Shown here one piece after another: positions 38,713-47,605 of a stretch of DNA of 64,000 bases. Origin of the DNA: Pseudoalteromonas luteoviolacea NCIMB 1942 (GTDB taxonomy: Bacteria; Pseudomonadota; Gammaproteobacteria; Enterobacterales; Alteromonadaceae); assembly GCF_001625595.1 (NCBI RefSeq), contig NZ_AUXT01000152.1, forward strand, positions 1 to 64,000, given 5' to 3'. The number at the start of each line of letters is the position of its first letter. Position 1 is the first letter of the stretch. Position numbers and translations under genes: made by a program. A model generated the notes under the pieces. The model saw only the letters and a list, made by a program, of their open reading frames with translations, did not search any database and was not told where the DNA came from.

Positions 38713-39603
38713 TTAAGACTTTTCAGAGAAAAGTTTAAATATCGCACTGAAATCTTCTGCCCCTTTGCCTTGGTTTTGCATCAGGTTGTAAAGATTTTTT
38801 GCAAGTGCGCCCATTGGGGTGGCTGAATTTTTCTGCTGAGCTGCTTGCATTGCAAGTCCTAAGTCTTTTGCCATCAAATCCACCATAAAGCCCGGTTTGT
38901 ACTCATTTGAAGAAGGAACATTGTCCAGTACATTCGGGCATGGGTTATACACTTCAAGTGTCCAATTGCGCCCAGAGCTATTAAGCATTATTTCGCTTAA
39001 TACTTTGGGGTCTAAGCCGTGATCTACACCCATTTGGAGTGCTTCGCTGGTCCCTGCCATTAAAATTGACAGCAGCATGTTATTACAAATTTTTGCGACT
39101 TGCCCGGCACCGATATCTCCAGCATGATAGATATTTTTACCCATATCCTTCAACACTGTGTGCGCTTTAGCAAAATCTTCGTCGCGTCCACCAACAATGA
39201 AAGTTAACGTCCCAGCAGCAGCTCCGGCCACACCCCCAGACACTGGTGCATCAACAAAAGATACACCCGCATTTGCTAGCTCTTTACCAACAAACTGGGC
39301 TGATTCTGCATCTATTGTTGAGCAGTCAATAACCAGTGCCGACTTACTAAGGTAGTTGATTAATCCATCTTCGCCAGTATAAATTGAGCGAACATGTTTT
39401 CCAGCTGGAAGCATGCTGATCACAAAGTCTGCATCTGTACAGGTATCTGAAACTTTTGAAGCTGCACTCGCACCTTGTTCAACTAGTTGATTTACAACTT
39501 CTTCGTTAAGGTCAAATACCGTTACTTGATGACCTGCTTTAACCAAATTTGCAGCCATTGGGCCACCCATGTTGCCAAGGCCAATAAATCCTACTTTTGC
39601 CAT
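38713..39603 (-). CDS. mmsB: 3-hydroxyisobutyrate dehydrogenase
   Basis: A 296-residue NAD-dependent enzyme that oxidises 3-hydroxyisobutyrate to methylmalonate semialdehyde in valine breakdown. The Rossmann motif 'GFIGLGNMGGPMAANLVKAG' opens the protein, the substrate loop 'DAPVSGGVAGA' lies near residue 118, and the catalytic Lys is in 'GAGQVAKICNNMLL' near 170. Length equals the family norm. It follows the 3-hydroxyisobutyryl-CoA hydrolase gene by 10 bases, and its product is the substrate of mmsA in the same unit. Confidence 0.95.
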   Translation of the reverse strand: MAKVGFIGLGNMGGPMAANLVKAGHQVTVFDLNEEVVNQLVEQGASAASKVSDTCTDADFVISMLPAGKHVRSIYTGEDGLINYLSKSALVIDCSTIDAESAQFVGKELANAGVSFVDAPVSGGVAGAAAGTLTFIVGGRDEDFAKAHTVLKDMGKNIYHAGDIGAGQVAKICNNMLLSILMAGTSEALQMGVDHGLDPKVLSEIMLNSSGRNWTLEVYNPCPNVLDNVPSSNEYKPGFMVDLMAKDLGLAMQAAQQKNSATPMGALAKNLYNLMQNQGKGAEDFSAIFKLFSEKS

Positions 39604-39613
39604 TTTTATTTCC

Positions 39614-40753
39614 TTACATATCCGCTAATGGGTGGTTTTCTTCATTCCATTTTGGTTTAAAGAACCCTTCAATTACATCAATTTCTACATCATTAATAGA
39701 TTTAAAGCGCCAATTTGGTTGGCCATCTTTATCAATTAATAAAGCGCGCACACCTTCTTGAAATTCACCAACCTCACCACAGTGAACGGACATTGTCAGC
39801 TCATGTGAAAAGCAGTCTTTTAAAGATTTTCCGGCTAGGCGCTTCAATTGCTCACTCACTACCACAGCACTAATTGGAGAGCCATGTTTTAACCCAGCTT
39901 GCGCTTTGCTTAACCATTTATTCTCGCTGTTATCAATCGATAGAATATGATCAATTTGTGCAGATAAATCGGGGAGTTCTACTAAGTGGGCGATATCTTT
40001 CGCAAGTGGCTTAAGCGCACTATTAGGTAAAGAGTGGGCACCGTCTTCGATTGAAAGAAGTAACTGGGTTAACTTGTCGTGGTTTAGCACATTGGTTTTA
40101 CCCCAATTCACTTCACGCAAATTATGAAGCAAGATGTCAAAGTGATCAGCATTGATGAAGTGATCTGCAAGGCCTACTAACTTTGCGTCATTCGCATTCA
40201 CAGAGGCACCTGTCAAACCCAAGAATAATCCCATACCCGCTGGCATTTTATTCAAGAAATAAGAACCGCCCACATCAGGGTATAAACCAATCGTAATTTC
40301 AGGCATAGCAATACGCGAGGTTTCTGTCACAATTCGGTGACTAGCGCCTGCCATTAGGCCTAATCCGCCGCCCATAATTATGCCGTTGCCCCAAAGTAAA
40401 ATCGGCTTATCGTAATTATGTATTTGAAAATCTAGGCGGTACTCTTCACTAAAAAACGTTTCCAGATAATTGTTGCCGTCATTTGCAGCCATCGAATTAT
40501 ACAAGCTAACAACATCTCCGCCTGCACAAAATGCTTTTCCACCTTCGCCTTTGAGCACAACCATAGCAATGCTGTCATCATTGGCCCATGCAGTTAACTG
40601 CGGTGTAAGTAGACGGATCATATCCAAGTTAAGCGCATTCAACGCTTTTGGCGCATTCAAGGTGGCAATAGCCACCTTCATGTCATTATTACAGTGCGCC
40701 AATTGGAACACGACCGGCGCGTCTTCTTGGTTTAGTAACTGTAATTCTACCAT
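39614..40753 (-). CDS. 3-hydroxyisobutyryl-CoA hydrolase
   Basis: A 379-residue crotonase-superfamily thioesterase that frees 3-hydroxyisobutyrate from its CoA ester. The oxyanion-hole segments are 'GGKAFCAGGDVVSLY' near residue 70 and 'GNGIIMGGGLGLMAG' near 122, with 'MPEITIGLYPDVGGSYFL' holding the hydrolase-type Glu/Asp pair near 150-160. The length and the extra C-terminal domain separate it from plain enoyl-CoA hydratases. Its start codon overlaps the stop of the upstream enoyl-CoA hydratase gene by one base, showing tight coupling in the valine pathway. Confidence 0.93.
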   Translation of the reverse strand: MVELQLLNQEDAPVVFQLAHCNNDMKVAIATLNAPKALNALNLDMIRLLTPQLTAWANDDSIAMVVLKGEGGKAFCAGGDVVSLYNSMAANDGNNYLETFFSEEYRLDFQIHNYDKPILLWGNGIIMGGGLGLMAGASHRIVTETSRIAMPEITIGLYPDVGGSYFLNKMPAGMGLFLGLTGASVNANDAKLVGLADHFINADHFDILLHNLREVNWGKTNVLNHDKLTQLLLSIEDGAHSLPNSALKPLAKDIAHLVELPDLSAQIDHILSIDNSENKWLSKAQAGLKHGSPISAVVVSEQLKRLAGKSLKDCFSHELTMSVHCGEVGEFQEGVRALLIDKDGQPNWRFKSINDVEIDVIEGFFKPKWNEENHPLADM

Positions 40754-41529
40754 TAGCGATTCACCCAGTTTGCTTTGCGTTTTTCTAAGAATGCATTTAC
40801 GCCTTCTTTTTGGTCTTGCGTATCAAATAGCGTTACAAACAGCTCTCGCTCAAGCGGTAGCGCGCTATCAATCGTGCCTGTGCGACCTTTTTGGATAAGT
40901 GATTTACACGCTGTAACAGCCACAGGGCTTTGATCTTCAACTTTCGTAGCCAAGGCAAGTGCAGCTTCAAGCGCCTGACCTTGCTCAACCACTTCTTCAA
41001 CTAGCCCTATTTTCTCTGCTTTATCTGCTTTTAAACGCTCACCACATAAAATCATGCGCTTAGCCCAGCCTTCACCCACTAACCACGCTAGATTTTGTGT
41101 ACCGCCAGCACACGGAAGCAAGCCCACTTTCGCTTCGGGCAGCGCCATTTGTGCCTGAGTTTCTGCAATACGAATATCACAAGCAAGCGCCACTTCTAAT
41201 CCACCACCCATAGCGAAGCCGTTAATTGCAGCAATTGAGACACCGCGAAAGTTGCTTAAAGTCTCAAATGCTTCACCGAAAACGCGTGACATATCAGCAG
41301 CAACACCCTTGTCACCATCAGCGAATACATTCAAATCAGCGCCGGCTGAGAAGAACTTTTCACCTTCACCGGTAATAATCAGTGAATAAATTTCTTTATC
41401 CCCATTAAGTTCATTTACCAACTCTTTAAGACCAGCTAGCGTGTCTCGCGTCCAAGTATTTGCTGGTGGGTTAGACATCGTAACAATTGCAATGTGACCA
41501 CGTTTTTCAAGTTTTAATTGTGCAGACAT
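40753..41529 (-). CDS. enoyl-CoA hydratase (methacrylyl/tiglyl-CoA)
   Basis: A 258-residue crotonase. 'GEKFFSAGADLNVF' near residue 57 and 'INGFAMGGGLEVALACDIRI' near 105 form the oxyanion hole, and 'MALPEAKVGLLPCAGGTQNL' carries the second catalytic Glu. Placed between the acyl-CoA dehydrogenase and 3-hydroxyisobutyryl-CoA hydrolase genes, it most likely hydrates methacrylyl-CoA (valine) and probably tiglyl-CoA (isoleucine). It starts 11 bases after the dehydrogenase gene. Confidence 0.92.
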   Translation of the reverse strand: MSAQLKLEKRGHIAIVTMSNPPANTWTRDTLAGLKELVNELNGDKEIYSLIITGEGEKFFSAGADLNVFADGDKGVAADMSRVFGEAFETLSNFRGVSIAAINGFAMGGGLEVALACDIRIAETQAQMALPEAKVGLLPCAGGTQNLAWLVGEGWAKRMILCGERLKADKAEKIGLVEEVVEQGQALEAALALATKVEDQSPVAVTACKSLIQKGRTGTIDSALPLERELFVTLFDTQDQKEGVNAFLEKRKANWVNR

Positions 41530-41539
41530 TTTTTGCTCC

Positions 41540-42697
41540 TTATAAAACGCTCGCAGCGCCTTCAGCTAAAATTCGACGGGCAATGATCACTCGCATGATC
41601 TCATTCGTGCCCTCTAAGATTTGGTGAACGCGCACGTCACGTAAATGGCGCTCGAGAGGATATTCTTTGATGTAACCGTAACCACCATGGATCTGAAGTG
41701 CATCATCACACACTTTAGTCCCTACATCAGTCGCAAAACGTTTGGCCATTGCACAGTAGGTGGTTTTTTCAGGGTCATTGCTATCAAGTTTAAACGCAGC
41801 CAAACGAACCATTTGGCGTGCAGCAACAAGCTCTGTATTCATGTCAGCAATTTTAAACTGTAACGCCTGAAATGCAGCCAATGGTTTACCAAACTGCTGG
41901 CGTTCTTGCATGTATTCTTTTGCTGTATTAAGTGCCTGTTGCGCAGTGCCAATTGAGCATGTCGCGATATTAATACGGCCACCGTCTAAGCCCTGCATTG
42001 CAAACTTAAATCCTTCACCTTCTTTACCCATTAGGTTCGCAGCAGGAATTCTGACGTCTTCAAATGTAATTAAACGAGTTGGCTGTGCGTTCCAGCCCAT
42101 TTTCTCTTCTGCTTTACCATAAATCACACCAACTGCATCAGCAGCTACAACAAACGCAGAGATCCCTTTAGGGCCGTCTTCACCAGTGCGGGCCATAACA
42201 ACCAATACATCGGTTTCACCAGCACCTGAGATAAACATTTTCGACCCGTTTAGGACATATTCGTCACCTTCTAGTACGGCTTTGGTTTTAAGTGAAGCAG
42301 CATCAGAACCGGATCCTGGTTCCGTTAAGCAGTAGGACGCGAGTAATTCACCCATCACTAGTTGGTCCATGTACTGACTCTTCACTTCTTCAGTACCAAA
42401 GCTTGCAATCATCCAAGTCGCCATATTGTGAATCGTCAACATAGCAGTCGTTGCGGTACAGCCCATTGAAAGTTGCTCGAAAATGATGCTTGAGTCTAAG
42501 CGAGACAAGCCAAGGCCGCCGGCCTCTTCTGGTGTGTATAAACCACAAAAACCCAGCTCACCAGCTTGTTTAATCACGTCCTTAGGGAAAATATGCTCTT
42601 GGTCCCAGCGAGCAGCATTTGGTGCGAGCTCGGTCATTGCAAATTGGTAAGCGGTTTCAGCGAATGCCTGTTGATCTTCATTCAGATTAAAGTCCAT
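41540..42697 (-). CDS. acyl-CoA dehydrogenase (isobutyryl/2-methylbutyryl-CoA)
   Basis: A 385-residue FAD acyl-CoA dehydrogenase. 'YCLTEPGSGSDAASLKTKAV' near residue 120 binds FAD and substrate, 'FKFAMQGLDGGRINIATCSI' lies near 230, and the catalytic Glu is in 'ILEGTNEIMRV' near 362. This Glu position is that of short/branched-chain enzymes, unlike LiuA. Given its operon it most likely converts isobutyryl-CoA to methacrylyl-CoA, and perhaps 2-methylbutyryl-CoA to tiglyl-CoA. It has its own upstream region of 128 bases with a terminator and a perfect palindrome, so it may have a separate promoter from mmsA. Confidence 0.93.
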   Translation of the reverse strand: MDFNLNEDQQAFAETAYQFAMTELAPNAARWDQEHIFPKDVIKQAGELGFCGLYTPEEAGGLGLSRLDSSIIFEQLSMGCTATTAMLTIHNMATWMIASFGTEEVKSQYMDQLVMGELLASYCLTEPGSGSDAASLKTKAVLEGDEYVLNGSKMFISGAGETDVLVVMARTGEDGPKGISAFVVAADAVGVIYGKAEEKMGWNAQPTRLITFEDVRIPAANLMGKEGEGFKFAMQGLDGGRINIATCSIGTAQQALNTAKEYMQERQQFGKPLAAFQALQFKIADMNTELVAARQMVRLAAFKLDSNDPEKTTYCAMAKRFATDVGTKVCDDALQIHGGYGYIKEYPLERHLRDVRVHQILEGTNEIMRVIIARRILAEGAASVL

Positions 42698-42722
42698 AAA
42701 AGACCTCTCTTTGTTGTCATAC

Positions 42723-42742
42723 CAAGTGATTCAAATCACTTG
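42723..42742. promoter_or_regulatory. perfect palindrome before the acyl-CoA dehydrogenase gene
   Basis: CAAGTGATTCAAATCACTTG is a perfect 20-base inverted repeat with a 2-base centre, about 26 bases upstream of the dehydrogenase ATG (42697). A second small hairpin (CCTGAC/GTCAGG, 42760-42774) lies just upstream. It could be an operator for an internal promoter or a 5' leader hairpin. Confidence 0.45.
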
Positions 42743-42784
42743 TTTTTATTCTTGTTGCACCTGACAGCGTCAGGCGGTACTACT

Positions 42785-42809
42785 AAAAACCCAGCATAGG
42801 TACTGGGCT
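42785..42809 (-). terminator. intra-cluster terminator after mmsA
   Basis: On the minus strand CCCAG / CTGGG arms are followed by TTTTT, 17 bases after the mmsA stop. It would limit readthrough from thl-mmsA into the downstream genes. Confidence 0.7.
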
Positions 42810-42825
42810 TAGGGATATTGCAGAA

Positions 42826-44316
42826 TTAACGAAGGTTAATACTCATGTTCGGGCCTGTTACTGCTTCATCAGCAAACCAGCGAGATGTAATGGTCTTAGT
42901 CTCGGTGTAGAAACGCACGCCTTGTTTACCATAAGTGTGAACATCACCGTAGAATGAATTTTTCCAGCCAGTGAATGAGAAAAATGGTAGTGGCACAGGA
43001 ATTGGGATATTGATACCAACCTGACCAACTTGAATTTCTTGCTGGAATTTACGAGCAGCAGCACCGCTTGCGGTAAACAATGAAACACCGTTACCGTATG
43101 GGCTGTTGTTAACAAGCGCAATAGCTTCTTCTAGCGTGTCAACAAATACACAATTTAATACTGGACCAAAGATTTCTTCTTTGTAGATGTCCATGTCTGT
43201 TGTCACATTGGTAAATAATGTGGGACCTACCCAGTTGCCGTTTTCATAACCTTCAACTGTAAAGTCTGAGCCATCAAGCAAACAGGTTGCACCCTGTTGT
43301 TTTCCTGATTCGATTAAAGACAATATACGAGCTTTGGCGGCAGTTGACGTCTGAGGGCCATAAGCAGCTTCAGGGTCATTCCAAACACCTGGGCGTACGT
43401 TTTCAAGACCAGCCTTTAAATCATCAACCCATTCTTGAGATTTGCCCACAAATACAGCAACCGAAATGCCCATACAACGCTGACCTGCAGCACCAACAGA
43501 TGCCCCCACTAGGTTGTTGATTGTCTGTTCTTTGCTTGCGTCTGGCATAATTACCATATGGTTTTTAGCGCCTACACATGCCTGAACACGTTTTAGATTT
43601 TCAGTGCCTTTACTGTAAATGTATTGTCCTACACCACAAGAGCCTACGAACGATACAGCACGAATTTCAGGTGCTTCTAAAATTTGGTCTACCTGATCTT
43701 TACCACCATGAACAACTTGAAGCACCCCCTTTGGTGCGCCTGCTTCTTCGAATAATTCTACTAAGCGCATTGGTGTCAGAGGGTCTTGCTCAGATGGCTT
43801 AAGAACAAATGTGTTACCGCATACGATTGCCATTGGGAACATCCACAATGGGATCATTGCTGGGAAGTTGAATGGCGTGATACCCGCACATACCCCTAAA
43901 GGTTGAATGTAAGAGTAAGTGTCGATGTTACGCGCGACATTTTCAACAGTCTCACCCATCATCATTGCAGGCGCGTTAGCTGCTTGCTCAACTACTTCAA
44001 TCCCACGCCAAACATCACCTTTAGCGTCTTCAAACGTTTTGCCAAGTTCATGACAAATGATGGTAGCGATCTCTTCTTGGTGCTCTTTTAATAGCGCAGC
44101 ATAGCGCATCATGATGCGAGCACGCTCAGGTACTGGCACGTTTTTCCAAGTTTGGAATGCTTCTTGAGCAGAGTTAATTGCTGCCTGTACTTCTTGTGAC
44201 GTTGCGCAAGGTACCTGTGCAAGTACTTCTTGATTTGCTGGATTAACGACGTCTAACCATTTGTCAGACTGCGACTGTGTGAATTCACCGTTGATGTATA
44301 ATGGTACCTGGTGCAT
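42826..44316 (-). CDS. mmsA: methylmalonate-semialdehyde dehydrogenase (CoA-acylating)
   Basis: A 496-residue aldehyde dehydrogenase that turns methylmalonate semialdehyde into propionyl-CoA, ending valine breakdown. Conserved pieces include '[20 protein letters not shown]' near residue 130, '[16 protein letters not shown]' near 175 and the catalytic Cys in 'GQRCMGIS' near 282. The MmsA-specific 'NHMVIMPDA' region is present. GGGGAGGAG nine bases ahead of the ATG is a very strong ribosome binding site. It follows the thiolase gene by 73 bases with a hairpin in between. Confidence 0.95.
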   Translation of the reverse strand: MHQVPLYINGEFTQSQSDKWLDVVNPANQEVLAQVPCATSQEVQAAINSAQEAFQTWKNVPVPERARIMMRYAALLKEHQEEIATIICHELGKTFEDAKGDVWRGIEVVEQAANAPAMMMGETVENVARNIDTYSYIQPLGVCAGITPFNFPAMIPLWMFPMAIVCGNTFVLKPSEQDPLTPMRLVELFEEAGAPKGVLQVVHGGKDQVDQILEAPEIRAVSFVGSCGVGQYIYSKGTENLKRVQACVGAKNHMVIMPDASKEQTINNLVGASVGAAGQRCMGISVAVFVGKSQEWVDDLKAGLENVRPGVWNDPEAAYGPQTSTAAKARILSLIESGKQQGATCLLDGSDFTVEGYENGNWVGPTLFTNVTTDMDIYKEEIFGPVLNCVFVDTLEEAIALVNNSPYGNGVSLFTASGAAARKFQQEIQVGQVGINIPIPVPLPFFSFTGWKNSFYGDVHTYGKQGVRFYTETKTITSRWFADEAVTGPNMSINLR

Positions 44317-44346
44317 TTTGCACTCCTCCCCAAATAAACTGAAAGT

Positions 44347-44381
44347 AGCGCCGCGTTAAAATTTAGTATAGTTACGGCGCT
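44347..44381 (-). terminator. intercistronic hairpin between thiolase and mmsA
   Basis: AGCGCCG / CGGCGCT arms (44347-44353, 44375-44381) with a long AT-rich loop and no T-tract. More likely an mRNA-processing or attenuating hairpin than a full terminator. Confidence 0.4.
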
Positions 44382-44389
44382 TTGACGAT

Positions 44390-45568
44390 TTAAACTTCTA
44401 CTGCTACTGCAACCGCCTCACCACCACCAATACATAGTGATGCAATACCTTTTGATAGGCCACGATTGCGAAGTGCGTGAATAAGTGTAACTAAAATTCG
44501 GGCGCCACTTGCACCAATTGGATGACCTAATGCACATGCTCCGCCATTGACGTTAACTTTTGCGCTATCAAGTTTCATTTCATTGATAGCAAGCATAGTT
44601 ACCATGGCAAATGCTTCATTTATTTCCCAAAGGTCAACATCATCTTTTGACCAACCAGCTTTATCTAAAAGCGAGTTCATCGCGCCAACTGGTGCAATTG
44701 TGAACTCTGCTGGAGCTTGAGAATGTGTCGTATGTGCCACAATCTTACAAAGTGGTGTTAAGCCGTGAGCTTTCGCTTCTGACTCACTCATTAAAAGAAG
44801 TGCCGCCGCGCCATCGGAGATTGATGAAGAGTTAGCAGCCGTAATGGTGCCATCTTTTTTGAACGCAGGGCGTAACGAAGGAATTTTTGCAGGACGCGCA
44901 TTACCTGGTTGTTCATCGATAGTTACTTCAACATCACCTTTACGTGTAGAAATGATGTGTGGAATAACTTCATTGTCAAAACTACCATTTTCAATTGCAG
45001 CATTGGCTTTACTTAGTGAATTCAGTGCGAACTCGTCCATATTTTCACGAGTAATGCCATACTGATCTGCAGTGTCTTGGGCAAAGCATCCCATTGCTTT
45101 TTTATCATATGCATCTTCAAGACCATCAGCCATCATGTGATCTACTACTTGACTATGGCCCATACGCATACCGCCACGAGCATTTGGCATGAAATATGGC
45201 GCATTGGTCATACTTTCCATACCACCCGCTACTGCTGATTTAATGCTACCAGATTTGATTAGGTCATGTGCAAACATCGCCGCTTTTAGACCTGAACCAC
45301 ACACTTTATTGATAGTTGTTGCACCAGTAGAACGAGCAAGGCCCGCATGTAACATCGCTTGGCGCGCAGGTGCTTGGCCAAGTCCTGCTGGTAATACACA
45401 TCCCATGATAACTTCATCGATGCTGGCATCCGATAAACCAGTATCATTCATTACAGCTTTTATTGCAGTTGCACCTAAATCAGTTGCTGCTGCACCTGAA
45501 AGGCTCCCCATAAAACCACCCATAGGTGTACGTTTTGCTGCTACAATGACTACGGCTTCGTTACTCAT
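44390..45568 (-). CDS. acetyl-CoA C-acyltransferase (thiolase)
   Basis: A 392-residue thiolase. The nucleophile Cys is in 'INKVCGSGLKAAMFAHDLI' near residue 88, the active-site His in 'GGACALGHPIGASGARIL' near 348, and the second Cys in 'SLCIGGGEAVAVAVE' near 378. It can cleave acetoacetyl-CoA to two acetyl-CoA (end of leucine breakdown) and 2-methylacetoacetyl-CoA (isoleucine). It is the first gene of the minus-strand arm, divergent from liuR, with LiuR-type sites in the shared promoter region. Confidence 0.94.
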   Translation of the reverse strand: MSNEAVVIVAAKRTPMGGFMGSLSGAAATDLGATAIKAVMNDTGLSDASIDEVIMGCVLPAGLGQAPARQAMLHAGLARSTGATTINKVCGSGLKAAMFAHDLIKSGSIKSAVAGGMESMTNAPYFMPNARGGMRMGHSQVVDHMMADGLEDAYDKKAMGCFAQDTADQYGITRENMDEFALNSLSKANAAIENGSFDNEVIPHIISTRKGDVEVTIDEQPGNARPAKIPSLRPAFKKDGTITAANSSSISDGAAALLLMSESEAKAHGLTPLCKIVAHTTHSQAPAEFTIAPVGAMNSLLDKAGWSKDDVDLWEINEAFAMVTMLAINEMKLDSAKVNVNGGACALGHPIGASGARILVTLIHALRNRGLSKGIASLCIGGGEAVAVAVEV

Positions 45569-45634
45569 TTAAAACTCCTGTTAACAAGCAAATAGCTTGC
45601 TTTTAGTAATCTATTACGTCGAGCATACCTAAAA

Positions 45635-45656
45635 TTTACGTTTACGCCAACGTAAA
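45635..45656. promoter_or_regulatory. LiuR-type operator, thiolase side
   Basis: TTTACGT (45635-45641) and ACGTAAA (45650-45656) form a perfect inverted repeat with an 8-base spacer, about 70 bases upstream of the thiolase ATG. The TTTACGT half fits published LiuR (MerR) motifs of gammaproteobacteria. Confidence 0.65.
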
Positions 45657-45712
45657 TCTAAAATCAAGCATTTTGCGTTTATTAAAAATGTAAAGTTTAC
45701 TTGCACAGTTAT

Positions 45713-45848
45713 CTTGCCACGGTGGCATTTTACTGCGTATTCCCTTGCTATATCCGATGTTGAAGAGCAATTTAACAAAGCATATAGTGCCTTATGCGAG
45801 CTAAAAGTAGTTCAAGATCCAGATTTTGCATATGCGACTAAAGCATGA
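45713..45848 (+). other. unassigned small reading frame in the liuR-thiolase promoter region
   Basis: A frame from a TTG at 45713 reads 'LPRWHFTAYSLAISDVEEQF' and 'NKAYSALCELKVVQDPDFAY', ending in TGA at 45846-45848. The composition looks protein-like, but there is no ATG and no ribosome binding site. It may be the tail of a lost gene or chance. Confidence 0.25.
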
Positions 45849-45862
45849 TGCAAAAACGACAC

Positions 45863-45892
45863 TTTACCTTTACGTAAACTTCACTTATATTG
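45863..45892 (+). promoter_or_regulatory. liuR promoter with LiuR-like half sites
   Basis: TTTACC (45863-45868) and TATATT (45887-45892) are separated by 18 bases and bracket the palindromic TTTACctttaCGTAAA-like core. A stretched spacer containing the operator is the hallmark of MerR-controlled promoters. It lies 33 bases before the liuR ATG. Confidence 0.55.
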
Positions 45893-45924
45893 GTCTAATC
45901 AGTTTCGAATTAAGTGTGTAAATA

Positions 45925-46320
45925 ATGCAAGACACCAATAAAGAACCAACCTACTCAATAAGCGAGCTCGCTAAAGAATTTGACATTACCACACGAAGTA
46001 TTCGTTTTTATGAAGATCAAGGATTACTTTCACCAGAACGTAATGGCCAAACCCGAATATATTCAAAAAGGGACAAAGTTCGTCTCAAACTTATTCTGCG
46101 CGGGAAGCGACTTGGTTTTACGCTTGCCGAAACTGGTAGATTGTTTGAGTTGTATGATGCAGACAAGTCCAGCGAAAAGCAGCTACATACAATGCTGCAA
46201 CTAATTGAAGAAAAAAAAGCAGATCTTAGCCAACAGATGGATGACATAAAAGTCGTATTGATGGAACTTGTCACTGCCGAAAGACGCTGCTTAGATACAC
46301 TAAAAGAATTACAAGACTAA
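45925..46320 (+). CDS. liuR: MerR-type regulator LiuR
   Basis: A 131-residue MerR-family regulator. 'YSISELAKEFDITTRSIRFY' is the helix-turn-helix, 'EDQGLLSPERNGQTRIYSKR' the wing, and the C-terminal half is a coiled coil ending in 'AERRCLDTLKELQD'. Size, sequence and position before the liuABCDE genes match LiuR, the regulator of leucine and isovalerate catabolism in many proteobacteria, which probably senses an acyl-CoA intermediate. It heads the plus-strand arm and is 98 bases from liuA. Confidence 0.92.
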   Translation: MQDTNKEPTYSISELAKEFDITTRSIRFYEDQGLLSPERNGQTRIYSKRDKVRLKLILRGKRLGFTLAETGRLFELYDADKSSEKQLHTMLQLIEEKKADLSQQMDDIKVVLMELVTAERRCLDTLKELQD

Positions 46321-46342
46321 TTATTAGACAGTAAGTGTCTGT

Positions 46343-46371
46343 CCGGAGTGGCTTTATCAATCACACTCCGG
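46343..46371 (+). terminator. hairpin between liuR and liuA
   Basis: CCGGAGTG / CACTCCGG arms (46343-46350, 46364-46371), a perfect 8-base-pair stem with a 13-base loop and no T-tract. It may lower or stabilise transcription across the liuR-liuA junction. Confidence 0.45.
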
Positions 46372-46418
46372 TTCCCAACTGGGGACGAAGTACACAATCT
46401 CACACAGGATGACAACAA

Positions 46419-47594
46419 ATGAGCACTGTATCATTATATAAAGAATTGAATTTTGGACTTGGCGAAACAGCAGACATGATCCGTGATCATGTAAATAACT
46501 TTGCGACTAGTGAAATCGCGCCACTGGCTGAAAAGACAGACCAAGAAAACACTTTCCCAAATGAGATGTGGCCAAAATTCGGCGAAATGGGTTTACTTGG
46601 GATTACGGTGCCAGAAGAGTTTGGCGGCGCAAACCTGGGCTACCTTGAGCATGTCATTGCGATGGAAGAAATAAGCCGTGCAAGTGCGTCAATTGGTTTA
46701 AGCTATGGCGCACACTCAAACCTGTGTGTAAACCAAATTAACCGCAACGGTAATCAAGCTCAAAAAGAAAAGTATTTGCCAAAGCTTATCACTGGTGAAC
46801 ATATTGGCGCACTGGCTATGAGTGAGCCAAATTCAGGTTCTGATGTTGTTTCTATGAAACTAAAAGCTGAGAAGAAGGGCGACAATTACGTCCTCAACGG
46901 CAATAAAATGTGGATCACAAATGGTCCAGATGCAGATGTTTTTGTTATCTACGCAAAAACTGAGCTAGATGCCGGCCCTCGTGGTATTACTGCTTTTATT
47001 GTAGAACGCGACTTTCCTGGGTTCTCTACTGCTCAAAAGCTAGATAAATTGGGCATGCGAGGCTCCAATACTTGTGAGCTGGTTTTCGAAGACTGTGAAG
47101 TGCCAAAAGAAAATATTCTTGGCACTTTGAACGAAGGCGTAAAAGTACTTATGAGTGGTCTAGATTACGAACGCGTTGTGCTAGCTGGTGGTCCACTGGG
47201 CATTATGCAAGCTTGTATGGATGTCGTTGTACCTTATATCCATGAGCGTCAACAGTTCAACCAATCAATCGGCGAATTCCAGCTTGTTCAAGGTAAAATC
47301 GCAGATATGTATACGCAAATGAATGCTGCTCGTTCTTATGTATATACCGTAGCAAAAGCATGTGATCGTGGCGAAACAACACGTAAAGATGCAGCGGGCG
47401 TTATTCTATATGCTGCCGAACTAGCCACCAAATTAGCATTAGATGCAATTCAACTTCTTGGTGGTAACGGTTACATCAACGAGTACTCAACTGGTCGCTT
47501 ACTACGTGATGCAAAACTTTATGAGATTGGTGCCGGCACCTCAGAAATCCGTCGCATGCTTATCGGCCGTGAGCTATTCAACGAAAGCCGCTAA
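46419..47594 (+). CDS. liuA: isovaleryl-CoA dehydrogenase
   Basis: A 391-residue acyl-CoA dehydrogenase that oxidises isovaleryl-CoA to 3-methylcrotonyl-CoA. The motif '[17 protein letters not shown]' near residue 250 holds the catalytic Glu in the IVD-specific position, equivalent to Glu254 of the human enzyme, while the usual C-terminal Glu is Gly ('[10 protein letters not shown]'). '[20 protein letters not shown]' near 130 binds FAD. It is the first liu structural gene; liuB starts 12 bases later behind AAGGAG. Confidence 0.96.
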   Translation: MSTVSLYKELNFGLGETADMIRDHVNNFATSEIAPLAEKTDQENTFPNEMWPKFGEMGLLGITVPEEFGGANLGYLEHVIAMEEISRASASIGLSYGAHSNLCVNQINRNGNQAQKEKYLPKLITGEHIGALAMSEPNSGSDVVSMKLKAEKKGDNYVLNGNKMWITNGPDADVFVIYAKTELDAGPRGITAFIVERDFPGFSTAQKLDKLGMRGSNTCELVFEDCEVPKENILGTLNEGVKVLMSGLDYERVVLAGGPLGIMQACMDVVVPYIHERQQFNQSIGEFQLVQGKIADMYTQMNAARSYVYTVAKACDRGETTRKDAAGVILYAAELATKLALDAIQLLGGNGYINEYSTGRLLRDAKLYEIGAGTSEIRRMLIGRELFNESR

Positions 47595-47605
47595 GGAGAA
47601 TTGGC

